Position numbers and translations under genes: made by a program. A stretch of DNA of 64,000 bases from AP-15 sp963698995 (GTDB lineage: Bacteria; Pseudomonadota; Alphaproteobacteria; ATCC43930; CGMCC-115725), in assembly GCA_963698995.1 (NCBI GenBank), contig CAVOTD010000007.1, positions 186,001 through 250,000 of the forward strand. The letters are read 5' to 3'. Below, one piece after another: positions 55,481 to 64,000 of this stretch. The notes beneath the pieces were generated by a model. The model was not told the origin of the DNA. It was given only the letters and a program-made list of their open reading frames with translations, and did no database searches. Every line of letters starts with the position of its first letter. The first letter of the stretch is position 1.

Positions 55481-56928
55481 CGCGCCTCGGCTTGCATTTG
55501 CTGGCGTCGCAGCGCCCGGCCCGGCCGCTCGCCGGTGGACTTGCCTTCGCTCCAGACCAGGCGGCCGTTGACAAAGACATGCTCGATGCCGGCCGCCGGG
55601 GTCATCGGCGCTTCGAAAGTCGCGCGATCGGCGACGGTAGCGGGATCGAAGACGGTGATGTCGGCATAAGCGCCGGCAGCGAGGATGCCGCGGCCGGTGA
55701 GGCCGAACCGCGCGGCGGAGAGGCCGGTCATCCGGCGCACCGCTTCCTCCAGCCCGAAGAGACCGAGCTCGCGGCTGTAATGGCCGAGGACCCGCGGGAA
55801 AGCGCCCCACAGGCGCGGGTGCGGGTGAGCATCGTGCGGCAGTCCGTCGGAGCCGATCATCGTGTGCTCGAAACGCAGCACCCGCTGCACATCGGCCTCG
55901 TCCATGGTCCAGTAGACGGCGCCCGCCGGTTGCAGCCGATCGACCGCCTGCTTCTCGCTGATGCCCCAATCTCGGGCAATCGCGGAAAGCTCGCGGCCGG
56001 CCTGTTCGGGCGTGCTCTTCGACCACGTAACGAGAACCTTCAGCGACCTTTCGGCCTGGGCCGCGCTCAGCACGGTCGAAGAGGCGATGTAGGGATAAGC
56101 GTCGAGCCCGACCTCTTGGCGGGTCATTGCCGCGGCGATGACCGGAAGGGTCTCGGCGGTGCGCCCGAAATTTTCTCGGCCAATCGTCTTGTGGTGCGAG
56201 ATCACGACCGGAACGCCGGCGGATCCCCCTGCGGCAAAGCTTTCTTCGAGGCTGTCGATGACGGCATTCCCTTCGTTGCGCATGTGCGTCGTGTAAAGCG
56301 CGCCGGCCGGGCGCAACAACGCCACAAGCATTTCGATCTCGGCGGGCGGCGCATTGAATGCCGGGGCGTAGGCGAGGCCGCTCGACATGCCGACAGCGCC
56401 GGCCTCGAGCGCTTCTTGGAGCCGCTCGCACATTTGCGCCAGCTCGGCGTTTTCTGCCGGTCGGTCGAGGGCGCTCATCGCGCCGACGCGCAATGTCGAG
56501 TGGCCGACCAGACAGACTGCATTGAGCGCCGCGGGCGCCTTATCGAGCGCCGCGAAATACTCGGCGAAGCGCTCGTAACGATAGTCTCGATTATCGCCGA
56601 TCAGGTCGAGAGGCGGCGGCGGCGCGCCGTCAAGCACCAGCGGCGCCAGGCTGATCCCACAATTCCCGGTCACGACCGTGGTAACCCCTTGGCTCGCCTT
56701 GGCGGCCATCGCCGGAGTCGCGAAGAGGGCACGGTCGTCATGGGTATGCACATCGATAAAGCCCGGAGCGACGATCTTGCCGGATACGTCAACCTCGCGT
56801 GCACCTGCAACCCGTTCGACGGCGCCGACCGCGACGATCCGGTCGCCGGCAACGGCGACATCAGCGCGCCAGCGCGGCCGTCCACTGCCGTCGATCACTT
56901 CGCCGCCACGCAGGATCAAATCGGTCAT
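55477..56928 (-). CDS. Amidohydrolase, N-acyl-D-amino-acid deacylase family
   Basis: 483 residues from ATG 56928 (MTDLILRGGEVIDGSGRPRWRADVAV). Metal-binding motifs: GFIDVHTHDD (about 55-64), the NCGISLAP segment typical of D-aminoacylases, VVISHHKTIG and SDGLPHDAHPHP. The C-terminus (ADITVFDP and GRLVW) is the standard amidohydrolase beta-sandwich return. Likely hydrolyses an N-acyl-D-amino acid, dihydropyrimidine-like or peptide-derived substrate in the cytosol. A 2.1-kb antisense frame over it is a shadow. It is divergent from the MBL-fold gene by about 100 nt. Confidence 0.88.
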   Translation of the reverse strand: MTDLILRGGEVIDGSGRPRWRADVAVAGDRIVAVGAVERVAGAREVDVSGKIVAPGFIDVHTHDDRALFATPAMAAKASQGVTTVVTGNCGISLAPLVLDGAPPPPLDLIGDNRDYRYERFAEYFAALDKAPAALNAVCLVGHSTLRVGAMSALDRPAENAELAQMCERLQEALEAGAVGMSSGLAYAPAFNAPPAEIEMLVALLRPAGALYTTHMRNEGNAVIDSLEESFAAGGSAGVPVVISHHKTIGRENFGRTAETLPVIAAAMTRQEVGLDAYPYIASSTVLSAAQAERSLKVLVTWSKSTPEQAGRELSAIARDWGISEKQAVDRLQPAGAVYWTMDEADVQRVLRFEHTMIGSDGLPHDAHPHPRLWGAFPRVLGHYSRELGLFGLEEAVRRMTGLSAARFGLTGRGILAAGAYADITVFDPATVADRATFEAPMTPAAGIEHVFVNGRLVWSEGKSTGERPGRALRRQQMQAEAR

Positions 56929-57030
56929 TGCTGGCCTTTGCTCAATGGGGTGGCATCCGTATCGCATCGTATCAGGAAAGCGCATATGGATGTACTGCCC
57001 GCCGTGAAACGGCGGATTGTTGAGGTACCG

Positions 57031-58036
57031 ATGACCGATCTCACTAGCCCACTCAGCCCGGTCGATTCTCTTACCGTCGACGTGCTTACCGACGACGTCA
57101 GCGATGCCTATGTCAGCAAGACGCTGTTCGCGGTCTCCGAGTTCGCCAACATCGTTCGGGCCGGCGCGACGACGATTTCCGGTGAGGCACTGCTTTGCGC
57201 AAATCTCGGTTACGGACTGCGCCTGGTGTCGAGAACCGAGGGCGCGCAGCACACCCTGCTGTTCGACACCGGACCGGAAGGGGCCATTTTTATACGCAAC
57301 TGCAGCAATCTCGGAATTTCACTTGGCGAGGTCGAGTGCCATCGCAGTGACCCACGGGCACTGGGATCATATGGGAGCGCTGCCAGCAGCGATCGACGCA
57401 ATTATGCAAGAGGGCGGTCGGGTCACGGTGCACGTCAATCCGGACATGTTCAACGAACGAGGAGTCCAGCTCAAAGGCGGCAGCATCGTCCCAGTCGCCA
57501 AAGTCCCCCTTCCGGCAGAACTGGAGGAGCATGGCGCAACGGTGGTGAACGACCGTGCGGAGCGGCTGCTGCTGGACGGGCATTTCTATTACAGCGGTGA
57601 AATCCCCCGGGTTACTCCGTTTGAACGCGGCCGCGTCGATCACCTCTGTCGCAGCGGACCCAATGCACCGTGGCAACCCGATCCCTTCTTGATGGACGAG
57701 CGCATGCTCGTCGTCCATGTCCGCAATCTGGGGCTGATCGTGTTCAGCGCCTGCTCGCATGCCGGTATCGTCAACGTATGCACCGAGGTCTGCAATTTGT
57801 TTCCTGATACTCCGATCCATTGCCTGATGGGAGGGCTGCATCTGGGCGGCGTGATGGAAGGCATCATTCCGGATACCGTCGAGGCGCTGCGGCCGTTTCA
57901 CATCAAATACATCATCACCGGGCATTGCACGGGCTGGCGCGCGCTGCACGCTCTGGCCAACGCATTCGGCGACGCGGTCAGCCAGTCGGCGGTCGGGACT
58001 TCCTATAGCTTTGCCTTCGACCGTCCGCACCGGTAG
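57031..58036 (+). CDS. MBL-fold metallohydrolase, frameshifted
   Basis: Metallo-beta-lactamase-fold protein. The first frame from ATG 57031 (MTDLTSPLSP) runs to LGEVEC; an extra C at 57339/57340 breaks it. The second frame then continues IAVTHGHWDHMGALPAA with the zinc motif HGHWDH. Corrected length is 334 residues. Other features are FSACSHAGIVN and GGLHLGGVMEGII, and IITGHCTGW near the end. This layout matches the MJ0301/7,8-dihydropterin-6-methyl-4-(beta-D-ribofuranosyl)aminobenzene 5'-phosphate synthase-like subgroup. Function is uncertain. The CobW-like GTPase follows 3 nt downstream. Confidence 0.85.
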
Positions 58037-58039
58037 GCC

Positions 58040-59050
58040 ATGATGGCGCCGCGACAGGTCTTGGCCGGGCACGAGGCGCGCCTGCCGGTCACCGTAATCG
58101 CCGGCTTTCTCGGAAGCGGCAAGACGACCCTGTTGAACCATATTCTGGCGAGCCAGCACGGGCTCAAGATTGCCGTCATCGTCAACGAGATCGGCGAGAT
58201 CGGGATCGACGGAGAGCTGATCGTCGCGATCACCGATGATATGATCGAACTAAGCAATGGCTGCATCTGCTGCTCGTCCAATGACGACCTGGTGGACGCC
58301 GTAGTTTCGGTATTGCAGCGGCATCGGGACATTGACTACCTGGTCGTCGAGAGCACTGGTGTCGCCGACCCGCTGCCGATTGCGCTGACCTTCCTGCGCT
58401 CGGAACTTCGCGACCGCGTGCGCGTCGACTCGATCGTCACGATCGCGGATGCCGACAATTTCAGCCTGGACCTTTTCGCCGGCGGGGCTGCCCGCAACCA
58501 GTTGCGCTATGCCGATGTTATTTTGCTCAATAAATGCGATCTGGCCGGCGCCGACCGCGTGCGTTCGGTCGAGGAAAAGATTCGTGAGGTCAGACCGGGG
58601 GCACGGATCCTTCGCACCACCCGGTGCCGGGTCCCGCTCGCGTTGATCCTCAGCGTCGGGCTGTTTCAATCGGATAGCTATTACATCGACTGTTCGGACC
58701 ACGCGCATGCCCGGCACGACGAGGCGCATCTGGCGAATGACGGCTTCGAAGCGCTTTCATTCGAGGGGAAGCGACCCTTTTCGGCCGACAGATTTCAGCA
58801 ATTTCTCGAGCGGCTCTCGGACAACGTCTTTCGCGCTAAAGGCGTGCTGTGGCTTGAGGACAGCAATAAGCGGTACATATTTCATCTCGTCGGCCAACGG
58901 TTCACGCTCGACGAGAGCGGGCCGGTTGGCCCCGGGATAAACCGGCTCGTGCTGATCGGCCGGAACCTCGACCATCAGCGGCTGCGGGATCAGCTCGACG
59001 AGTGCCTCAGCGTTCCGCAGCCTCGAGCGGATGTTTGCGCAGGAAGTTGA
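58040..59050 (+). CDS. CobW/COG0523 family GTPase (metal chaperone-like)
   Basis: 336 residues. G1 GFLGSGKTT (about residues 22-30), metal motif GCICCSS (CxCC, about 73-79), ESTGVADP (G3 region) and LLNKCD (G4). The C-terminal CobW_C domain includes FRAKGVLWL and FHLVGQR. Such proteins load zinc, cobalt or iron into partners. The adjacent MBL-fold hydrolase (a likely zinc or iron protein) is a natural client. The 3' end overlaps the convergent IlvD-type gene by 44 nt. A histidine-rich stretch (DHAHARHDEAH) sits near residue 220. Confidence 0.9.
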   Translation: MMAPRQVLAGHEARLPVTVIAGFLGSGKTTLLNHILASQHGLKIAVIVNEIGEIGIDGELIVAITDDMIELSNGCICCSSNDDLVDAVVSVLQRHRDIDYLVVESTGVADPLPIALTFLRSELRDRVRVDSIVTIADADNFSLDLFAGGAARNQLRYADVILLNKCDLAGADRVRSVEEKIREVRPGARILRTTRCRVPLALILSVGLFQSDSYYIDCSDHAHARHDEAHLANDGFEALSFEGKRPFSADRFQQFLERLSDNVFRAKGVLWLEDSNKRYIFHLVGQRFTLDESGPVGPGINRLVLIGRNLDHQRLRDQLDECLSVPQPRADVCAGS

Positions 59051-60712
59051 AGTCGCAGCCGCGGTCGGCTTGCAGGATCTCGCGACGATAGAGCGCCGCA
59101 TAGCCGCGCTCGGGGACGGGCGACGGGACGACCGGGCGGCGCGCCAGCTCCTCGGCCGCGACCAAAAGGTCGAGGCGGCGCTCGGCGACCGAGAGGCGGA
59201 TACGGTCGCCGTTCCTCACCTTGGCCAGCGGCCCGCCGCTCGCGGCGTCGGGGGTGACGTGCAAGACGATCGAGCCATAGGCGGTGCCGCTCATCCGCGC
59301 GTCGGAGATGCGCACCATGTCCTTGACCCCGGCCCGCGCGAGCTTGCCCGGGATCGGCAGATAGCCGGCCTCGGGCATCCCCGAGGCGCTCAGCGGGCCG
59401 GCGTTCTGCAACACCAGGAAATCGTCCGGGGTCACGTCGAGCTGCGGATCGTCGATGCGCGCCGAGAGGTCATCGAGTGACGTGAACACGACGGCGCGGC
59501 CCTCTTTCTCGAACAGCTTGGGGTCGGCCGCCGAACGCTTGAAAATCGCGCCCTTGGGGGCGAGCGAACCGAACAGTGCGACGAGACCGCCCTTAGGCTG
59601 CAGTGGATCGGCCAGCGGTTTGACGACGGAACGGTCGACCGGGCCCTGGGGCGCGGCGAGCCGATCCGCCAGGCTCTCCCCGGCCACCGTCATGCAATCC
59701 AGATGCAAAAGCGGCTTCAGCTCGCGCAGCACCGCGCCGATCCCACCGGCGGCGAACAGATCCTCCATGTAGTGCGGTCCGGTCGGCTTCAGATCGACGA
59801 GAACCGGGGTTGTCTCGCTGATCTGATTGAGGCGGTTGAGGTCGAGGTCGACCCCGGCGCGCCCGGCGATCGCGGTCAGATGAAGCACCGCATTGGTCGA
59901 GCCGCCGATCGCCGTCAGCACCCGAAGCGCATTCTCGATCGATTGCGGCGTGACGATGCGGTCTGGGGTAAGGCGCTCGCTGGCGAGCCGCATCGCGACG
60001 CGGCCGGTCGCTTCGGCGGCGCGCAAGCGGTCGGCATGGACCGCCGGGATCGCCGCGCTGCCGGGCAGGATCATGCCGAGGGCTTCGGCGATCGACGCCA
60101 TTGTGCTCGCCGTCCCCATCACCGCGCAGGTCCCGGCAGTCGTCGCAAGATTGCCTTCGATGTCGTGGATTTCGTCAGGCTCGATCTCGCCGGCGCGATA
60201 TTTGGCCCAAAAACGCCGGCAATCGGTGCAGGCGCCGAGCCGCTCGCCGTGCCAGCGTGCGGTCAGCATCGGCCCGGCGACCAGCTGGATCGCCGGTCGG
60301 TTAGCCGAAATCGCCCCCATCAGCTGCGCCGGGACGGTCTTGTCGCAGCCGCCGACCAACACGACCGCGTCCATCGGCTGGGCGCGGATCATCTCTTCGG
60401 TATCGATCGCCATCAGATTGCGGAACATCAGGCTCGTCGGGTTGAGAAACACTTCGCCGAGCGAGATCGTCGGAAACGTCAGCGGCAGCCCGCCCACCGC
60501 CAGAACGCCGCGCTTGACCGCCTCGATCAGCTCGGGAAAGTGTCGGTGGCAATTGTTGAAGCCGGAATAGGTGTCGGCGATGCCGACCACCGGCCGCGCC
60601 AGGAGGTCGGTCGAATAACCCATCGACGGGCGAAGGATCGCCGCAGGTAGAGGGCGAAATCGGGATCGCCGTAATTGGTGAGCCCGCGCGCCAAGCCGAC
60701 TGGTTCGGTCAT
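59007..60712 (-). CDS. IlvD/Edd family dehydratase, frameshifted near N-terminus
   Basis: Iron-sulfur dehydratase of about 568 residues after correction. The start MTEPVGLARGLTNYGDPDFALYLRRSFA is in one frame (ATG 60712, GAGAGGAAATC site). The rest, from SMGYSTDLLARPVVGIADTYSGFNNCHRHF, is in another, and one base is missing near 60634. Cluster and signature motifs are VGGCDKTVPAQLMG and TAGTCAVMGTAS. The variant is closer to sugar-acid dehydratases (L-arabinonate-like) than to housekeeping IlvD, judged from recalled signatures; the substrate is not certain. It lies downstream of the DUF1275 gene on the same strand. Confidence 0.85.
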
Positions 60713-60787
60713 GATTTCCTCTCGATTGCCAAGCTCCGCAGCTTGCCGCCGTGGTGCGATGACAGGCAAGCGCTGCGGTGGCTGCCG

Positions 60788-61462
60788 TCAATCCGGGTCG
60801 GGTATGGTCGCCGACCAGGCCCCGAGAAGGGCCGCCAAGATCACCGGAACCCAGATGGCCGTTTCCCCGATCCGAACGTAAATGGCCGCACCGATTGTTG
60901 CTCCGGCGATCAGTCCCAGCCACGGCGTGGCTTGTAGAAGCCAATACCATCCGGTCTGGCGCCGAGTGAGAAAGTCGCCAAGACCCTGGCCGAAACGAAC
61001 CAGCGTCCCGGTGACAAAAGTCAGGCTGATCGGGAATGTTTCCGGCCCGGTGCATCGACGCGTTGAGAGCGCCCATCGCCAATACCATCGGCTCGGGGGT
61101 GCTTCCCAGCACTGCCGCGATCACCAGCAGACCCGCTACGCCGATCAGGACCCAACTCATGTGCCATCGTCCGGCGAAACCGGCGAGGATTTGCCCGACC
61201 GCGGCCCCCAACACGAAGAGCGTGATCAGCTCTGCGATGGCGCCGGCCGCGGTGAGGTTCCCTTGACCGATTGCGGCAGCCAGCTGCGTCGTGTTGCCGC
61301 TCATGAAGGAGATGAAGAGGCCGCTGAGATTGAGGTAACCGAGCACGTCAACCATGCCCGCAAGCGCCGCCAATAGACCGGCGAGCGTCAACCCTTGCGT
61401 CTCGCCGATAAAGTTGCCGCCGCGTTTCGCGCACTGCGGGCACCCCCGCTCGGTTCGGTCAT
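60788..61462 (-). CDS. YoaK-type DUF1275 membrane protein, frameshifted
   Basis: Inner-membrane protein with about six hydrophobic segments: LTLAGLLAALAGMVDVLGYLNL, FISFMSGNTTQLA (the DUF1275 hallmark), LITLFVLGAAVGQILAGF, WVLIGVAGLLVIAAVLG, and a C-terminal pair. Two compensating indels are inferred. ATG 61462 (with GGAGGAAA) is out of frame with the domain unless one G is missing in the C5/G5 run at 61443-61447. A C is extra near 61034 (corrected NIPISLTFVTGTLVRFGQG). The net ATG-to-TGA length, 675 nt, is in frame (224 residues), as expected for the family. Function unknown. Confidence 0.8.
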
Positions 61463-61540
61463 GGTTTCCTCCGTAGGATCGCGAGAACGCTGGTGTTGGC
61501 GGGGTGTTGACCGTGTGGCGGAAAATGAGAGGTCGGATTG

Positions 61541-61928
61541 ATGCAGGTTGGCGAGCTAATGCTGCGGGACGTAACACTCGTTTCCGCTGGGGACAGTGTG
61601 CAAAGCGCCGCGCAGGCGATCGCCGATATCGATAGCCGGTTTATTCTCGTCGGGGACGACGATCGCGTCGTCGGCGTGCTGACGAGAGGCGATCTTGTGA
61701 TTCGGGTGGTTGCCGCAGGTCTCGATCCTACGGCTACGCCCAGTGTCGAGGTGATGTCTTCCTCACTCTTCACGTGTACCGAACAAGAAACCGCGGAGAG
61801 CGTCGCCGATCGAATGGCCGAGCACAGCATCGATCAAATGCCGGTGCTCGATCACGGCCGGAAGCCTCGTCGGGGTAATTACGCGGCGCGCTGTCGAAAC
61901 TCTGTCGCCTGCCGGTTCGCTTCGGTGA
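61541..61928 (+). CDS. CBS-pair protein, frameshifted
   Basis: Two CBS motifs in about 128 residues. The first is QVGELMLRDVTLVSAGDSVQSAAQAIADIDSRFILVGDDDRVVGVLTRGDLV; the second starts VEVMSSSLFTCTEQETAESVADRM. At 61863-61866 one base is extra; the corrected tail reads LVGVITRRAVETLSPAGSLR and stops at 61926-61928, overlapping the SLC13 gene as GTGA. CBS pairs sense adenine nucleotides. Coupling to the permease suggests it gates or regulates it. Confidence 0.82.
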
Positions 61929-63762
61929 GCTCGCGACCAAATCGTCACCCTTGCCGTCTTGGGCGGCATGATCGTCCTGTTCCTATGGGACAGGTTGCGC
62001 TACGACCTTGTCGCTCTGTTGGCGTTGCTCGGCGCGGTGCTCGGCGGGATCGTGCCGACTAACCACGCCTTTTCGGGGTTCTCGAATCCGGTCCTGCCGC
62101 TGATCGGCGGTGCGCTGATCGTCAGCGCCGCCATCGCCCGGTCGGGCGCAGTCGAACTGCTGGTTCGGTGGCTGACGCCGTTGTTGCGCTCGCCGTCTCT
62201 CCAGGTTGGGGTCCTGGTAGCCTGCGTGGCAAGTCTTTCAGCCTTCGTCAAGAATGTCGGAGCACTGGCGATTTTCATCCCGGTGGCCTTCCAGGTCGCA
62301 CACCGGAATGAGCGGTCGCCGTCGGAGTTTTTGATGCCGCTCAGCTTTGCCTCGCTGCTCGGCGGCTCGATGACGCTGATCGGCACCTCGCCGAACATGT
62401 TGATCGCAACCGTGCGCCAGGAGCTGGAGGGCGCGCCCTTTCACATGTTCGATTTCACGCCGGTCGGTTTCGGCACCGCCCTTTGCGGGGTCCTGTTTCT
62501 GACCTTCGGATGGCGCCTGATACCGCGCGGCCGGCGTTCCGCGACGGCTGAAGCAGCCTTCCGCATCGAGGATTATACAAGCGAGCTCGAGGTCGGGCAG
62601 GATTCGCCGTTTGCCGGCCAAACGGTGGCCGAGGTCGAGGATTTCGGCAGGAGGCAATGTCGCCGTTACCGCGATCGTCCGCGACGAATACCGCCGGTAT
62701 ATCCCCGGCGGCAGCTGGGCAATTTTGCCCGAGGACCTGCTCGTGGTCGAGGCCGACCCGCAGGCCCTCGAGCAGTTTATTAGCGACGGGAAGCTCGAGC
62801 TGGTCGGCAGCAAGGAGCTGCCCGAGGTCGTCGGGGAGGCCGAGAAGGAACGTGCGGAGCCGAAACGCGATGCCGCGCTGGTGCCGGCTGAGAGGGATCC
62901 CAACCGGCTCGCCGTCGTCGAAGCGGTGGTTACCGCCAATTCGCCATTGATCGGCCATTCCGCAGCCGACCTCCATCTGCGCGAGCATTACGGGGTCAAT
63001 GTCCTGGCGATCGGCCGCAGCGGCCGGCGGACGACAGTTCGGCTGCGCCGGGTCAAATTCCAACTCGGCGACGCGATCGTGTTTCAAGGCCGAAGGGCGA
63101 CGATCTACGAGACGCTGGCCGCGCTTGGCTGCCTGCCGCTCGCCGAGCGCCAACTTCAGCTCGGACGCCGGCGCCAGCTGGTGCTGCCGCTCCTGATCTT
63201 GGGGCTGGCTATGGCGCTGGCCGCGTTCCGATTGGTCCCGGCCGAGATCGCCTTTGTCGGGGCGGCGCTCGCCATCGTGATCCTCGGTCTGCTCACGCTA
63301 AACGAGGTCTATGCTGCGATCGAGTGGCCGATCCTGATCCTAATTGGTGCGCTGATACCGATCGGCGAAGCGGTCAAGAGCACCGGGACCACAGAGCTGC
63401 TCGCCGGGGCAATCGCGGGCTTCGCCGCCCATCTCCCGGGTTACGCGATACTGGGCGTGATTCTCGCCGTAACCATGTTGGTAACGCCGATCCTGCACCA
63501 CGCTGCGGCGGTGCTCGTTATGGGCCCGATCGCCGGCGAACTCGCCCATAATCTGGGCTACAAGATCGATCCCTTTCTGATCGCCGTGGCTCTCGGTGCG
63601 GGATCGGATTTCCTGTCGCCGATCGGCCACCAATCGAATACCCTTGTTATGGGACCGGGTGGTTACCACTTCGCGGATTACTGGAAACTCGGGCTGCCGC
63701 TATCGCTGATCGTTGTCGGGGTCGGCGTTCCTTTGATCCTTCTATTTTGGCCGCTTAGTTGA
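61925..63762 (+). CDS. SLC13/DASS-type permease with internal TrkA-C domains, frameshifted twice
   Basis: Inner-membrane anion permease. The N-terminal half (DQIVTLAVLGGMIVLFLWDRLR... LIGTSPNMLIATVRQEL) and the C-terminal half (LVLPLLILGLAMALAA... LGAGSDFLSPIGHQSNTLVMGPGGY) are SLC13 halves carrying SPN and SPIGHQSN motifs. Two TrkA-C regulatory domains lie between them (about residues 200-390). One extra base near 61934 joins the GTG 61925 start to the frame; another near 62649 joins the two main frames. The corrected length is 611 residues. Likely Na+-coupled transport of sulfate or dicarboxylates; the substrate is not shown by sequence. Confidence 0.85.
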
Positions 63763-63850
63763 ACAGTTGGAATGAACCCGTCTTTATCGCGTTGATGGAT
63801 ACGGGCCGGGTAACGGTTAGCACGTCGGAGAACACTTACAGGTGAACAGC

Positions 63851-64000
63851 ATGGCTAAACCGAAGAGAGGGCGGTCAACCGCAGCGATCGACGATCACGT
63901 CGGTAGCCGAATTCGCGAACGCCGCATCATGCTGGGCCTGACCCAGCAACAGCTCGCCGAAATGATCGGCGTCACTTATCAACAAGCTCACAAGTATGAG
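63851..64000 (+). CDS. XRE-family HTH regulator, 3' end beyond window
   Basis: First 50 codons of a helix-turn-helix protein. After a basic N-terminus, HVGSRIRERRIMLGLTQQQLAEMIGVTYQQAHKYE matches the alphaproteobacterial Cro/C1-type (XRE) regulators (family pattern HVGxRIRxRR.LGxxQxxLA...LGxTFQQVQKYE). ATG 63851 has AGG upstream; GTG 63842 is three codons earlier in the same frame. The remainder is cut off by the window. Confidence 0.85.
   Translation, partial: MAKPKRGRSTAAIDDHVGSRIRERRIMLGLTQQQLAEMIGVTYQQAHKYE

Noticed and set aside
55492..57600. 702-codon plus-strand frame
   Set aside because: Mostly antisense of the amidohydrolase; only its last part is real, as the first frame of the MBL gene.
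59007..61577. Apparent 856-residue DUF1275-dehydratase fusion
   Set aside because: A stop after the DUF1275 domain and an ATG with a ribosome site for the dehydratase appear in other frames; the fusion results from indels.
1..64000. tRNA, rRNA, CRISPR, insertion sequence or prophage
   Set aside because: No cloverleaf, rRNA segment, regular short repeats, transposase or phage-like protein was recognised by eye.

Overview
The window is GC-rich chromosomal DNA with dense, short-spaced genes and many GTG starts and 4-nt ATGA/GTGA overlaps. Its gene orders are typical of Alphaproteobacteria: rplU-rpmA-obgE-proB-proA-nadD-rsfS-rlmH; pcm-tolC-popZ-valS; slt/dapA-smpB; and phoR-pstSCAB-phoU-phoB. 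PopZ (DUF2497), a fused CysN-CysC, a two-domain MaeB and a PmtA-like methyltransferase fit the same class. The order (Rhodospirillales or Rhizobiales-like) cannot be settled by eye. No rRNA, tRNA, CRISPR array, IS element or prophage was seen.

Layout. 0-5 kb: nucleotide-sugar genes for surface glycans (gmhA fragment, ugd, UDP-xylose synthase, rfbD, rfbA). 5-8 kb, opposite strand: cysD-cysNC for APS/PAPS. 7.7-14.5 kb: an SDR, a long-chain acyl-CoA synthetase, oligoendopeptidase F, a palindromic repeat, an ABC1 kinase and a broken HAD hydrolase. 14.6-20.6 kb: a small lipoprotein, galE, a glycoside hydrolase-GT2 chimera and an ABC exporter, which looks like a glycan synthesis and export locus. 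20.9-28 kb: M23 endopeptidase, lytic transglycosylase, dapA, smpB, family-5 uracil-DNA glycosylase, a NYN/LabA-like protein and folK. 28-36.5 kb: pcm, tolC, popZ, valS, an EpmB-like radical SAM enzyme and a double-RCK K+ channel. 36.6-43.2 kb, minus strand: xthA, then the rplU-to-rlmH run. 43.4-45.7 kb: maeB.

45.7-55.5 kb is phosphate-centred. phoR, pstSCAB, phoU and phoB are preceded at pstS by a three-repeat Pho box. They are followed by a PmtA-like methyltransferase, a PlcP/LpxH-type metallophosphoesterase and an Agt-type GT4 glycosyltransferase joined by 4-nt overlaps. The last two resemble the known PlcP-Agt cassette that replaces phospholipid with glycolipid during phosphate limitation. 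55.5-64 kb is more accessory: a D-aminoacylase-type amidohydrolase, an MBL-fold hydrolase, a CobW GTPase, an IlvD/Edd dehydratase, a DUF1275 membrane protein, a CBS-pair protein coupled to an SLC13/TrkA-C permease, and the start of an XRE regulator.

The most important caution is that at least ten genes, including the normally essential obgE, carry a single-base insertion or deletion. Correcting each by one base restores full family length and usually the expected overlap with the next gene. These look like consensus errors in the assembly rather than pseudogenes. Products listed as frameshifted should be read that way.
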